Shown one piece after another: positions 18,394 to 28,544 of a DNA stretch of 64,000 nucleotides. How positions within the stretch are numbered: position 1 is the first letter of the stretch; each line of letters opens with the position of its first letter. Below the pieces are notes generated by a model. The model ran no database searches, had not been told where the DNA came from, and saw nothing but the letters and a program-made list of their open reading frames with translations. The stretch lies in NCBI RefSeq assembly GCF_009866805.1, contig NZ_SIZW01000041.1, forward strand, positions 310,001 to 374,000. The letters run 5' to 3'. Source of the stretch: Schauerella aestuarii (GTDB lineage Bacteria; Pseudomonadota; Gammaproteobacteria; Burkholderiales; Burkholderiaceae_B). Made by a program: the position numbers and the translations under genes.

Positions 18394-19146
18394 ATGCACA
18401 AACTTGTACTGATGCGTCACGGCGAAAGCCAATGGAACCTCGATAACCGTTTTACCGGATGGTACGACGTCGACCTCACCGATACCGGCCGCGAACAGGC
18501 CCGCAAGGCCGGCGAACTGCTCAAGCAGGAAGGCTACCGCTTCGATATCGCGTATACCTCGGTGCTCAAGCGCGCCATCCGTACATTGTGGATCGCTTTG
18601 GATGCGATGGATGCGATGTACACGCCCATCCATAACAACTGGCGCCTGAACGAGCGGCACTACGGCGCACTGCAGGGGTTGAACAAGGCCGAGACGGCCG
18701 CCCAGTACGGCGACGAGCAAGTGTTGGTGTGGCGCCGTGCCTACGCCATTGCGCCTAATCCGCTCGAGTTGGACGATCCGCGTCATCCGCGCTTCGACAG
18801 CCGCTACGCCAAGGTGCCCGCAGACCAACTGCCGGCCACCGAATGCCTGAAGGATACGGTCGAACGCGTGCTGCCGATCTGGAACGAATCGATTGCGCCC
18901 GCCATCCGCGCCGGCCGCAACGTGCTGATCGCTGCGCACGGCAATAGCTTGCGCGCCTTGATCAAGCATCTGGACGGGATTTCGGACGACGATATCGTGG
19001 CGTTGAACATCCCCACGGGTCAGCCGCTGGTTTACGAGCTGGACGACGACCTCAAGCCGATTCGCCATTACTATCTGGGCGATCCCGCCGAAATCGAGGC
19101 GGCAATGGCGGCAGTGGCCGCCCAGGGCAAGGCAAAGAAGGACTGA
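18394..19146 (+). CDS. gpmA: 2,3-bisphosphoglycerate-dependent phosphoglycerate mutase
   Basis: Interconverts 3- and 2-phosphoglycerate in glycolysis and gluconeogenesis; cytoplasmic. 250 residues as in E. coli. The phosphohistidine is H9 in [12 protein letters not shown], followed by [33 protein letters not shown], the second catalytic His in [19 protein letters not shown], and [15 protein letters not shown] match the family. It diverges from the rhodanese gene and is followed after 2 bp by the EnvC-like gene, so the two are probably cotranscribed with ctpA. Confidence 0.96.
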   Translation: MHKLVLMRHGESQWNLDNRFTGWYDVDLTDTGREQARKAGELLKQEGYRFDIAYTSVLKRAIRTLWIALDAMDAMYTPIHNNWRLNERHYGALQGLNKAETAAQYGDEQVLVWRRAYAIAPNPLELDDPRHPRFDSRYAKVPADQLPATECLKDTVERVLPIWNESIAPAIRAGRNVLIAAHGNSLRALIKHLDGISDDDIVALNIPTGQPLVYELDDDLKPIRHYYLGDPAEIEAAMAAVAAQGKAKKD

Positions 19147-19148
19147 CG

Positions 19149-20816
19149 ATGCGGCGGGCGGTAGGCGTGCTGGTGATGGCGGGGCTGTTGGCGCCGTCAG
19201 TGGGTGTGTTCGCCGCCGATCTGGCGGCGCGGCAGACCGAGGCGGCACGCGAGCAGCAAACGCTGCGCGCCCGTATCGACGACTTGCAGACCGCGCTGGA
19301 GCAGCGCGAGTCGGCACGCAAGGAGGCTGCCGACGCGTTGCGGCAGTCTGAAACCGAGATTTCGCGCATCAATCGCCGCCTGGCAGAACTGGCCGAGCAG
19401 CAGCGTGGGGCAGAACGCGAGCTCGCCGATCTCAAGCGGCAGATCGTGGTGCAGCAAGGCATTCTGGCCAAGCGCCAGACCGAACTCAGCGGCCAGTTGC
19501 GGGCGCAGTACAGCAGCGGGTTGTCTCCCTGGACAGCGCTCTTGTCCGGCGACGACCCCCAGCAATTGGGACGCAATCTCGGCTATCTGGATTACGTCGC
19601 CCAGGCGCGCGCCCGGGCGTTGACGCAATTGCAGCAGGATATCGAGCGGCTGGCGTCGCTGCGCAAGCAGGCCGATGGCCGTGCGGCGGAACTCGAATCG
19701 GTGGCCGTCGAAACCCGCACCGAGAAAACGGCGCTGGTCACGCAGCAGAAAGAGCGTGCCACCGTCGTCGCCAAGTTGGAAGGACAGATTTCAGCCCAGC
19801 GTGCCGAGGCGGCTCGCCTGGGACGTGACGATCAGCGGCTCGGCCGCCTGATCGACGATCTGGATGCGGCCTTGGTGAAGCAGGCCGAGGAGGCTCGCCG
19901 AGCGGAAGAGGCGCGCCGCGTGGCGGCCGAGGAAGCCCGCCGCCAGGCCCAGATTCAGGCCGAAAAGGCGCGCGAAGCCGAGGCCGTCCGCCGTGCTGCG
20001 CAAGAAAAGAAGCTGGCCGACGCGCGTCGCGAGGCCGAAGCGACCGCCAGGCAGGCCGAAGCGGCGCGGGCGGCCGATGCCGCACGTCAATCAGCCGAAT
20101 CCACCAAACGCGCCGAGGCCGCGCAGGCCGCCGCCCGCGATGCGGCGCGGGTGCGTGAACAGGTCGAGTCCGCAATGCAGCGCGACCGAGAGCAGGCGAC
20201 GCAGGCGGCAGAGCAAGCCGCAATGGCCCAGCAGGCCGCCCAGGCGCAGCAAGGCCAGTCGCCGGAACCGTCCGGCGTGCGGGCCGGCGCGCGGCCCATT
20301 CCGCAGTCCGAAGCGCGGGGCACGCTCGACGTGGCGTCGTTGCGCCGGGCCGGCGAAGGCGTCAGCCCCCCGCCGGCACGCGTCGTGCGTGAGGCTGACG
20401 ACACCGATCGGGCGCATGCTGCCAGCGGCAACGGCTTGCGACGCGGGTTGCAACCGCCGGTGCGGGGTGAGATTCAAGGCCGATTCGGCGTGGGCCGGCC
20501 CGACGGGGGCACCTGGCGCGGCATCGTGTTGCGGGCGGCCGAAGGCACCCCCGTACATGCCGTGGCACCCGGAACGGTGGTCTATGCCCAGTGGTTGCGA
20601 GGATTCGGTAACCTTGTCATCGTCGATCACGGGAACAAATACCTCACTGTGTATGCCTATAACCAAAGCGTCCTGAAAGCCGTCGGCGATTCTGTCCGGG
20701 CGGGTGAGACCATCGCCCTGGTGGGCGCTACGGGCGGCCAAGTGGAATCGGGCCTATACTTTGAAATTCGCCATCAAGGCGCTCCGGTTGATCCAGCCCA
20801 GTGGCTGGCGTTATAG
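19149..20816 (+). CDS. envC: EnvC-like murein hydrolase activator (degenerate M23 domain)
   Basis: 555 residues. A signal peptide (cleavage near VFA-ADL) is followed by very long coiled coils (about 25-370), rich in Glu/Arg/Ala heptads, with an Ala-rich basic second half. A C-terminal M23/LytM domain starts near 440 (GEIQGRFGVGRPDGGTWRGI). The zinc ligands of active M23 peptidases are missing: the HxxxD position reads GRFGV and the HxH position reads YAYNQ. Only the late FEIRHQG His remains. This is the pattern of EnvC, which activates division amidases instead of cutting peptidoglycan. It sits between gpmA and ctpA, an order common in proteobacteria. Confidence 0.9.
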   Translation: MRRAVGVLVMAGLLAPSVGVFAADLAARQTEAAREQQTLRARIDDLQTALEQRESARKEAADALRQSETEISRINRRLAELAEQQRGAERELADLKRQIVVQQGILAKRQTELSGQLRAQYSSGLSPWTALLSGDDPQQLGRNLGYLDYVAQARARALTQLQQDIERLASLRKQADGRAAELESVAVETRTEKTALVTQQKERATVVAKLEGQISAQRAEAARLGRDDQRLGRLIDDLDAALVKQAEEARRAEEARRVAAEEARRQAQIQAEKAREAEAVRRAAQEKKLADARREAEATARQAEAARAADAARQSAESTKRAEAAQAAARDAARVREQVESAMQRDREQATQAAEQAAMAQQAAQAQQGQSPEPSGVRAGARPIPQSEARGTLDVASLRRAGEGVSPPPARVVREADDTDRAHAASGNGLRRGLQPPVRGEIQGRFGVGRPDGGTWRGIVLRAAEGTPVHAVAPGTVVYAQWLRGFGNLVIVDHGNKYLTVYAYNQSVLKAVGDSVRAGETIALVGATGGQVESGLYFEIRHQGAPVDPAQWLAL

Positions 20817-20841
20817 CCGGCGTCAACATCAGGAAGTGTGT

Positions 20842-22350
20842 ATGGGCGCTCGCAAATCTCGCAGTGTTGGTCTCCTTGCCGTCGGCGCTATCGCCGGCGC
20901 GTTGCTTAGTGTGGGCGTAACTGCGGTCGCACAGCGCGGCAGCCCCTTGCCGCTGGACGAATTGCGCCAGCTCAGCAATGTCTTTGGCGCCATCAAGAAC
21001 AACTACGTCGAAAACGTCGACGATAAAACGCTGATCAATAACGCCATCGCCGGCATGGTCTCCAATCTCGACCCGCATTCGGCCTATCTCGACGCCGATG
21101 CGTTCAAGGATATGCAGACGGCCACGCAGGGTGAGTTCGGCGGTCTGGGCATCGAAGTGGGTGCCGAAGACGGATTCGTCAAGGTCATTTCGCCGATCGA
21201 AGATACGCCGGCCGCGCGCGCCGGTGTGCTCGCGGGCGACCTGATCGTCAAGATCGACGACAAGCCGACCAAGGGCATGGCGCTCAACGATGCCGTCAAG
21301 CTGATGCGCGGCGCGCCCAAAACGCCGATCGTGTTGACGATCATGCGTGGCGATCAGGCCAAGCCCATCGTGCTGAAGGTCGTACGCGACGTCATCAAGG
21401 TGCGCAGCGTGCGCAGCAAGATGCTCGACAACAATATCGGCTATATCCGCGTGGCGCAGTTCCAGGAAAAAACCGGTGCCGATCTGGCACGCCAGTTGAA
21501 GGACCTGGGCCAGAAGCAAGCCCCGCGCGGCTTGGTGCTCGATTTGCGTAACGATCCGGGCGGCCTGCTCACCGGCGCCATCGGCGTTTCGGCGGCTTTC
21601 CTGCCGCCAGATGCGCTGGTCGTGTCCACCGATGGCCGTACGCCCGATTCGCGTCACAAGTATCTGGCGACGCCTTCTGAATATGCCCGTGGCGAAAACG
21701 ATTACCTGATGGGCTTGCCCGCTTGGGTGAAAACGGTGCCGATGGTGGTATTGGTGAACGTGGGTTCGGCGTCGGCGTCCGAGATCGTGGCGGGCGCGTT
21801 GCAGGATCACAATCGCGCCAAGGTGCTCGGCAACCGCACGTTCGGCAAGGGTTCGGTGCAGGTCATCCTGCCGCTGTCGCCCGACACGGCCGTCAAGCTG
21901 ACCACGTCGCGCTACTTCACGCCGAAGAACCGCTCGATCCAGGCTACCGGCATCGTCCCCGACATCATCGTGGCCGATACCTCGGAAGGCGATCTGTTCC
22001 GCCTGCCGCGCGAAGCCGATCTGGAACGCCACCTGTCCAACCAGCAGACGGCTGACGAGATCAAGTCTTCGCAAGAGCAATCCGAAGCCACGCCGCCCAA
22101 GATGTTCGAGTTCGGTGCAGCCGACGACTTCCAGCTCAAGCAAGCGATCAACGTGCTGGACGGCAAGCCGGTGCAAAAGGCCGTCGTGCCCAAGCCCGCG
22201 CAAAAGGCAGCCGACGCGTCCAATGCCGGCAACGCCACGCGCGGCGCCGGCAAGGGCACGGCAGCGCCTGCGGCATCGTCGCCGGCGGCGCCGGCCACGC
22301 AGCACATGCGCATCACGCCGTCCGGAGCGGAACCCGCCCGCGCGCAATGA
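20842..22350 (+). CDS. ctpA: C-terminal processing protease, S41 family
   Basis: 502 residues from the ATG at 20842, preceded by AGGAAG at 20831-20836. An N-terminal signal or anchor helix (LLAVGAIAGALLSVGVTAVA) places it in the periplasm. The order is a DPHSAYLD helix segment, a PDZ domain (GIEVGAEDGFVKVISPIEDT, then the ARAGVLAGDLIVKID loop), then the S41 core. The catalytic Ser is in VNVGSASASEIVAGAL and the general-base Lys in NRTFGKGSVQ. The C-terminal 100 residues are Ala/Pro/Lys-rich and low complexity. Its stop overlaps the E1-like gene in an ATGA. In E. coli and Pseudomonas such proteases act with envC-type activators on cell-wall enzymes. Confidence 0.94.
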   Translation: MGARKSRSVGLLAVGAIAGALLSVGVTAVAQRGSPLPLDELRQLSNVFGAIKNNYVENVDDKTLINNAIAGMVSNLDPHSAYLDADAFKDMQTATQGEFGGLGIEVGAEDGFVKVISPIEDTPAARAGVLAGDLIVKIDDKPTKGMALNDAVKLMRGAPKTPIVLTIMRGDQAKPIVLKVVRDVIKVRSVRSKMLDNNIGYIRVAQFQEKTGADLARQLKDLGQKQAPRGLVLDLRNDPGGLLTGAIGVSAAFLPPDALVVSTDGRTPDSRHKYLATPSEYARGENDYLMGLPAWVKTVPMVVLVNVGSASASEIVAGALQDHNRAKVLGNRTFGKGSVQVILPLSPDTAVKLTTSRYFTPKNRSIQATGIVPDIIVADTSEGDLFRLPREADLERHLSNQQTADEIKSSQEQSEATPPKMFEFGAADDFQLKQAINVLDGKPVQKAVVPKPAQKAADASNAGNATRGAGKGTAAPAASSPAAPATQHMRITPSGAEPARAQ

Positions 22351-23258
22351 ACGACGAGCAACTCCTGCGGTATGCCCGCCACGTGCTGTTGGACGAGGTG
22401 GGCATAGAAGGCCAGGAAAGTTTCCTGGCGACGCGGGCGCTGATCGTCGGGGCCGGAGGCCTGGGGTCGCCGGCGGCGCTTTATCTCACCACAGCCGGTC
22501 TTGGCGACATCACGCTCGTCGATGACGACACGGTCGAACTGAGCAATCTGCAACGCCAGATTTTGCACCCCACAGCCCATCTCGGTCAGTTCAAGGCCGA
22601 GTCCGGCCGCACGACGCTTGCCGCCTACAACCCCGAAACGCGGGTGCATGCCCGTGTCGAACGCTTGAGCGCGGATGCGCTGGATGCGGCTGTGGCTGCG
22701 GCCCACATCGTGCTGGATTGCACCGATAACTTCGCCACCCGTCACGCCATCAACCGTGCGTGCGTGCATCACCGCAAGCCGTTGGTGTCGGGTGCGGCCA
22801 TTCGATTCGACGGGCAGGTCGCCGTCTTCGATCTGCGCCGCGACGACGCACCGTGCTATCACTGCCTGTTTCCCGAGGGTGAGGACGTCGAGGCCGCCAA
22901 CTGCGCCACGATGGGCGTTTTCGCGCCCCTGGTGGGCATCATCGGCAGCATGCAAGCCGCCGAAGCGCTCAAGCTGGCTGCCGGTATCGGCGAAAGCCTG
23001 TCGGGACGATTGTTGATGCTCGATGCGCGCTACATGCAGTGGCGCCAGGTCAACGTGCGGCGCGACCCGCACTGCGCCGTCTGCGGCGATCGTGTGCGTT
23101 CGGATAACGTTCTTGAAACGAGTCCTTCCGCTGAGCGTGCGCCCGGCGCGTGCGACGATCGCACTCATGGTGTCGTCGACCAAGACGATCATGGCCACGA
23201 CGATGACGTGAAAGTGCAGCAAGTGGGCAGGGCCCAACCGCTTGCGACGGCCACCTGA
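22347..23258 (+). CDS. moeB: MoeB/ThiF-type adenylyltransferase (E1-like), with unusual C-terminal tail
   Basis: 303 residues. Activates the C-terminal glycine of a sulfur-carrier protein (MoaD or ThiS) by adenylation. The Rossmann/ATP loop is LIVGAGGLGSPAALYL, followed by DDDTVELSNLQRQILH and the LDCTDNFATRHAIN stretch. Zinc-binding pairs are CYHC (about 170-173) and CAVC (about 242-245). The NCATMGVFAPLVGIIGSMQA segment matches MoeB. The family normally ends a few residues after the second pair; here 55 more residues follow with no resemblance to MoeB, including an acidic/His stretch DQDDHGHDDD. Translationally coupled to ctpA by a 4-bp overlap. MoeB versus ThiF specificity is not decidable from sequence alone. 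Confidence 0.88.
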   Translation: MNDEQLLRYARHVLLDEVGIEGQESFLATRALIVGAGGLGSPAALYLTTAGLGDITLVDDDTVELSNLQRQILHPTAHLGQFKAESGRTTLAAYNPETRVHARVERLSADALDAAVAAAHIVLDCTDNFATRHAINRACVHHRKPLVSGAAIRFDGQVAVFDLRRDDAPCYHCLFPEGEDVEAANCATMGVFAPLVGIIGSMQAAEALKLAAGIGESLSGRLLMLDARYMQWRQVNVRRDPHCAVCGDRVRSDNVLETSPSAERAPGACDDRTHGVVDQDDHGHDDDVKVQQVGRAQPLATAT

Positions 23259-23327
23259 TCGCGCGCCATCTTTTCGCTTTATCTCGATCGCTTTCCTCCT
23301 TACCAACCTCTCCCGCTCGCCTTTTTC

Positions 23328-24740
23328 ATGACGACTGAATTCGCCTCTCGCCTGCTGCAAGCCCTTGGTTCCGAATGCGTGCTCACGCAACCCGACGACA
23401 TCGCGCCGTGGTTGACCGACTGGCGCGGTATCTATCGCGGCAATGCGCAAGCCGTGGTGCGGCCCCGCACGGTGGAAGAGGTGTCCAAGGCGTTGGCAAT
23501 GTGCAATGACGCTGGCGTGGCCGTGGTGCCGCGCGGCGGCAACACCGGGTTGTGCGGCGGTGCCACGCCCGATGCCGAACCCACAAACGTGGTGATCTGC
23601 CTGGACCGGATGACGGCGGTGCGCAGTATCGATACGGTGGCAAACACCATGGTGGCCGAAGCCGGCTGCATCCTGGGCAATTTGCGCCGCGCGGCACAGG
23701 ATGCCGACCGCTTGTTGCCCTTGAGCCTGGCGGCCGAAGATTCGAGTCAGATCGGCGGCAACCTCGCCACCAACGCGGGTGGCGTCAACGTGGTGCGCTA
23801 TGGCATGACGCGAGAGCTCGTGCTCGGCATCGAAGCCGTGCTGCCCAACGGCGAGATCTTTCACGGCTTGCGCACGCTGCGCAAGGACAACACCGGCTAC
23901 GATCTCAAGCAACTTTTCATCGGCTCGGAAGGCACGCTCGGCATCATCACGGCCGTTGCGCTGCGCCTCTATGCGCGCGCCGATGTGCGCTCGGTGGTGC
24001 TGGCGGCCGTGGAGTCGCCGGCGCAGGCGCTGGAACTTTTCGAGCGGTTGTTCGCCAAGTGCGGCGCGCGCATGCAGGCATTCGAGTTTTTCACCGGCGA
24101 TTGCCTGGACATCACCTTGAAGCATGCAGAAGGGCTGCAAGAGCCCTTCGATCAACGCTACCCCGGCTATGTGCTGCTCGAGTTGGCCGACACGACCGAC
24201 GAGGCCGCGCTCAACGCGCTGCTCGAAAGCGTGATCGGCGATGCCCTGGAAGACGGCTTGTGCGTAGATGCCGCCGTGTCGGCGTCGCTCGCGCAACTGC
24301 AGACGTTGTGGAAGCTGCGCGAAGAAATTTCCGAGGCGCAGCGTGCCGATGGCCCCCATCTCAAGCACGACATCTCGCTGCCCATCGAGCACATTCCGGC
24401 GTTCATGGTGTCCGCCGAGGCACGGATTCGCGCGGTCGAACCTGGCGTGCGGCCCTTCATTTTCGGCCACTTCGGCGACGGCAACCTGCACTACAACCTG
24501 TCGCGTCCCGAAGGTGCGCCCACCGATTGGGCAGCCAAGGAGGGCTACGCGTTGACAGCCGAAGTGCTGGACGAAGTGATGCAATATGGCGGCAGCATCA
24601 GCGCCGAGCACGGCATCGGCCAGTTGAAGCTGCAAGACTTCAAACGATTGAAGAACCCGCTCGAGCAACGCATGATGCACGACATCAAGCGCCTGCTCGA
24701 TCCCAAGGGCATCATGAATCCGGGCAAATTGTTGTCTTGA
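23328..24740 (+). CDS. FAD-binding oxidoreductase, GlcD/D-2-hydroxyglutarate dehydrogenase type
   Basis: 470 residues. The N-terminal FAD_binding_4 domain carries VVRPRTVEEVSKAL and the FAD pyrophosphate loop PRGGNTGLCGGATPD (about 65-80), and also EDSSQIGGNLATNAGG. The C-terminal FAD-oxidase lobe has the metal/substrate segment FGHFGDGNLHYN and ISAEHGIGQLK, ending in DPKGIMNPGKLL. This is the D-2-hydroxyacid dehydrogenase group (D-lactate, glycolate, D-2-hydroxyglutarate). No GlcE/GlcF subunits are adjacent, which favours the single-subunit D-2-hydroxyglutarate or D-lactate type. It lies 69 bp after the E1-like gene and converges with slmA across a repeat array. Confidence 0.88.
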   Translation: MTTEFASRLLQALGSECVLTQPDDIAPWLTDWRGIYRGNAQAVVRPRTVEEVSKALAMCNDAGVAVVPRGGNTGLCGGATPDAEPTNVVICLDRMTAVRSIDTVANTMVAEAGCILGNLRRAAQDADRLLPLSLAAEDSSQIGGNLATNAGGVNVVRYGMTRELVLGIEAVLPNGEIFHGLRTLRKDNTGYDLKQLFIGSEGTLGIITAVALRLYARADVRSVVLAAVESPAQALELFERLFAKCGARMQAFEFFTGDCLDITLKHAEGLQEPFDQRYPGYVLLELADTTDEAALNALLESVIGDALEDGLCVDAAVSASLAQLQTLWKLREEISEAQRADGPHLKHDISLPIEHIPAFMVSAEARIRAVEPGVRPFIFGHFGDGNLHYNLSRPEGAPTDWAAKEGYALTAEVLDEVMQYGGSISAEHGIGQLKLQDFKRLKNPLEQRMMHDIKRLLDPKGIMNPGKLLS

Positions 24741-24842
24741 GGGCAGCCGGTGCGTGCGCAACGCACCGGGCGCGATGCACCTGCGCATTGCCTTGAAAGC
24801 GCGGAGGGGGGCGGGATGAGCGAGGTCTCACGCACAGGGCAC

Positions 24843-24996
24843 TAGTCATATGTCACGAGGCATGAGGCATGAGGCATGAGGCATGAGGCATGAGGCATGA
24901 GGCATGAGGCACGAGGCATGAGGCATGAGGCACGAGGCATGAGGCATGAGGCATGAGGCATATGTCGCGAGTCATACGTCACGAGGCACGAGGCAA
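24843..24996. repeat. Heptanucleotide tandem repeat array (GAGGCAT)n
   Basis: Fifteen uninterrupted heptads occupy 24857-24961: thirteen GAGGCAT and two GAGGCAC (24906-24912 and 24927-24933). The 7-bp register continues in degraded form on both sides (TAGTCAT, ATGTCAC before; ATGTCGC, GAGTCAT, ACGTCAC, GAGGCAC, GAGGCAA after), giving 22 heptads in all. The core is bracketed by near-identical 13-mers AGTCATATGTCAC (24844) and AGTCATACGTCAC (24970). It lies between two convergent genes and in no credible reading frame; the 320-bp spacer 24741-25060 holds nothing else I can identify. Confidence 0.95.
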
Positions 24997-25060
24997 GCCG
25001 CCTCCCGAACGATACGCGCCGCGTGGCGTCGCGTGCAGCGACGTCAGGCGATCGCCGGCC

Positions 25061-25642
25061 TCAGCCCAGCAGAATCTTGATCTGCGGCTCGATGTGCGTA
25101 GTGGGGGCCACGCGCCAGCCGCTTTGCGCGTAGCGCAGCCACCGGCCCAGCACCACGTGTGTCAGCAGGCTCGCGTGCGCGGCGATGTCGGCGTCGGCGG
25201 GGAGGTCGCCATCCGATACGGCAACCCGTAGCGCCTGCTTCAACGATGCCTCGATGCGGTCGTTGATGCGGTTGATGCGCTCTTGCAGCCGATTATCTTC
25301 GGTGACCAGGGCGTCGCCCGTGAGCACGCGTGTGATGCCGCGATTGCGCTCTGAAAACGTGACCAGCATCATCACCATGTGCCGCGCCTGCGGCAGCCCT
25401 TGCGGATGAGCGTCGATGATCTGATTGATCAGAGAAAAGACGCTGGTTTCGATGAAGGTGATAAGCCCCTCGAACATCTGCGCCTTGCTGGCGAAGTGAC
25501 GATAGAGTGCCGCTTCGGAAACCTGCATTCTCGCTGCCAATGCGGCCGTGGTGACGCGAGCCGCATGCGGCTGCTCCAACATCTCGGCCAGCGTTTGCAG
25601 AATCTGGGTTTTGCGTTCGCCTGGTTGAGTTGCCATCAGCAT
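25061..25642 (-). CDS. slmA: TetR-family nucleoid occlusion factor SlmA
   Basis: 193 residues. The N-terminal TetR helix-turn-helix ([20 protein letters not shown], then HF) resembles E. coli SlmA ([20 protein letters not shown]). It is followed by a dimer domain with [17 protein letters not shown] and [19 protein letters not shown], both closely parallel to SlmA (FGERNPGLTRILTGHAL). SlmA binds DNA and FtsZ to block division over the nucleoid. The second Met at 25636 is an alternative start. It is the last gene of the argB-HAD-slmA group on this strand. Confidence 0.9.
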   Translation of the reverse strand: [193 protein letters not shown]

Positions 25643-25693
25643 GCAACGCCCACGACAAGCGGGAGCGTAGTGAGGGTTATGACGCTGCCGATA

Positions 25694-26454
25694 TCAGCGC
25701 AGCGGACGCCGGCGAATCAGCAGATCGGTCACTGAGTTTACCCGCAAGTCGACGTATCCCGGCCGTGCACGCCCACGTTTTGCAAATGGTGTGCCGGGAT
25801 GAAAAACGTGCACGGTGCGCAGGCCGGCACGGCGCGCCCCGCGCAGATTGGCCAGCGTGTCTTCGACCAGAACGGTCTGCTTCGGCAGGGCGCCTTCACG
25901 TGCCAACACATAGCGCAGGAGCGCAGCAGAGGGCTTGGGGCGGTACTGATTGTGCCAATGCATATGCTCGATGCCCCACAGGCTCTCGAACTGCTGCAGG
26001 ATGCCCAGGTGACGCAGCACCGAACGAGCATAGTCGAGCGGTGCATTGGTGAGCAGCACCTTGCGGCCGGGCAGGCGCCGCAGCTTTTGCGCCAGTCCTT
26101 TTTCGGCGCGGATCAGCGGCGCCAATTCGAAATCATGGCAGCGCGCCAGAAACGTTTTCGCGTCCACCCCATGGTGCTTGACCATGCCGATCATCGTCGC
26201 GCCGTACTGCTTCCAATACTTCACGCGGTACTGGTTGGCGGTCGCATCGTCGACGCCGAGCGCTTCGGCCACCGCAGCCGTCATCCCCCGGTCGATATAA
26301 GGGAAGATGGCGTGTGAGGTGTCGTGCAGCGTGTTGTCCAAGTCGAACAGCCACAAGGGCCCCGACGTGCGCCCGCCCGCGCCCGGCACCGAGCCGGCCC
26401 TGCGGTTGCGGCGCAGCCGCAGGGCCGGGCGCAGCAGTTGTCGCCCAGCGGGCA

Positions 26455-26455
<1 letters not shown>
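25694..26455 (-). CDS. HAD-superfamily hydrolase, pyrimidine 5'-nucleotidase type
   Basis: 253 residues. The HAD motif I is WLFDLDNTLHD with both nucleophile and acid Asp residues. Motif II is VLLTNAP, the lysine of motif III lies in the RPKPSAALLRYVL region, and motif IV is VLVEDTLANL. The cap is a small all-helical C1 type, as in Sdt1/YjjG-like pyrimidine nucleotidases. An N-terminal leader of about 30 basic residues precedes the core and is not conserved in the family. Its ATG overlaps the argB stop (TGATG around 26455), so it is translationally coupled to argB. Substrate unproven. Confidence 0.85.
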
Positions 26456-27477
<1,022 letters not shown>

Positions 27478-27562
27478 TTATAACAAGTGGTTTCGCACCT
27501 TGCGTTACAGTGCGTGAACCGACGCTTCGAACCTCGGCGTTTCATCATCAGGAGACATTTCA

Positions 27563-28348
27563 ATGCGCATTTCGGCACTCACTCGGGCCTTGCTGGCCTC
27601 AACGCTCTTGTTCGCCGCAGGCGCGCAAGCCGGCACCCTGCACATCGCCGCCTCCGAGGTGCCGCATGCCCAGTTGCTCGAGTTCGTGAAGCCGCAGCTC
27701 AAGAAGGAAGGGGTCGATCTGGATATCAAGGTGTTCAGCGACTACGTTCAGCCCAATCTGCAGGTCGCCGATAAACAATTGGATGCTAATTTTTTCCAGC
27801 ACCAGCCCTATCTGGACACGTTCAACAAGGATCGCGGCGCCACGCTCGTGTCGGTGGGCGCCATCCACGTCGAGCCGTTTGGCGCGTACTCCAAGAAGGT
27901 CAAGGCTGTGGGCGACCTGAAGCAAGGCGCAACCGTGGCCATCCCCAACGACCCGTCCAATAGCGGCCGGGCGCTCCTGCTCCTGCAGAAGAACGGCCTG
28001 ATCAAGCTCAAGGATCCGAGCAACATCACCGCCACGCCGATCGATATCACGGATAATCCCAAGGGGCTGAAGTTCCGCGAGCTCGAGGCCGCGATGCTGC
28101 CGCGTTCGCTCGATGATGTGGATCTCGCGCTGATCAATACCAACTACGCGCTGGAAGCGGGCCTGGTGCCTACCAAAGATGCCTTGTTCATCGAGGGTTC
28201 GGATTCACCTTACGCCAATCTGATCGTCACGCGTACCGACAATCGCGATTCGCCCGACGTGAAGAAATTGGTTGAGGCGCTGCACACGCCCGAAGTGAAA
28301 GCCTTCATCGAGAAGCAGTACAAGGGCGCCATCGTGCCCGCGTTCTGA
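27563..28348 (+). CDS. metQ: MetQ/NlpA-family substrate-binding protein (no lipobox)
   Basis: 261 residues, with RBS AGGAGA at 27550-27555. The signal peptide ends in LFAAGAQAG with a type I cleavage site. There is no cysteine lipobox, unlike typical MetQ lipoproteins. The mature protein shows the NlpA family motifs: QLDANFFQHQPYLDTFN, VEPFGAYSKKVK, VAIPNDPSNSGRALLLLQ, and LINTNYALEAGLVPTKDALF. The family binds D/L-methionine for the MetNI transporter. No metN or metI is adjacent, so it probably serves a transporter encoded elsewhere. A strong terminator follows. Confidence 0.9.
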   Translation: MRISALTRALLASTLLFAAGAQAGTLHIAASEVPHAQLLEFVKPQLKKEGVDLDIKVFSDYVQPNLQVADKQLDANFFQHQPYLDTFNKDRGATLVSVGAIHVEPFGAYSKKVKAVGDLKQGATVAIPNDPSNSGRALLLLQKNGLIKLKDPSNITATPIDITDNPKGLKFRELEAAMLPRSLDDVDLALINTNYALEAGLVPTKDALFIEGSDSPYANLIVTRTDNRDSPDVKKLVEALHTPEVKAFIEKQYKGAIVPAF

Positions 28349-28395
28349 TCCGACGCGGCGGAACCGCCGGCACCGATTGCTGGCTGCCGGAATGT

Positions 28396-28435
28396 AAAAA
28401 CGCGCTGGCCTCTGGAACGAGGGCAGCGCGTTTTT
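28396..28435 (+). terminator. Rho-independent terminator after metQ
   Basis: A perfect 12-bp stem AAAAACGCGCTG / CAGCGCGTTTTT (28396-28407 and 28424-28435) with a 16-base loop and a run of T. Symmetric A/T ends mean it could also serve the opposite strand. Confidence 0.9.
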
Positions 28436-28544
28436 CGTTGTGGGGTGTAGGGCGGGGGCGTATATCGAGGCGTGCATCAGCGATGCGCACCAGATGCCTG
28501 CGATTGTGCCCCCCGTGTGAGCACAACGACCTGCGTGGCAGCGG

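Noticed and set aside
20263-20816. Active M23 zinc endopeptidase in the EnvC-like protein
   Set aside because: The HxxxD and HxH metal-binding positions are replaced (GRFGV, YAYNQ), so activator function is the better call.
21912-24788. A 958-codon open frame on the minus strand
   Set aside because: It is antisense to ctpA, the MoeB/ThiF-like gene and the GlcD-type oxidoreductase, with His/Arg-rich, non-protein-like composition. Long antisense frames are expected in such GC-rich coding DNA.
24857-24996. CRISPR array
   Set aside because: The repeats are contiguous 7-mers without spacers, and no cas genes are present.
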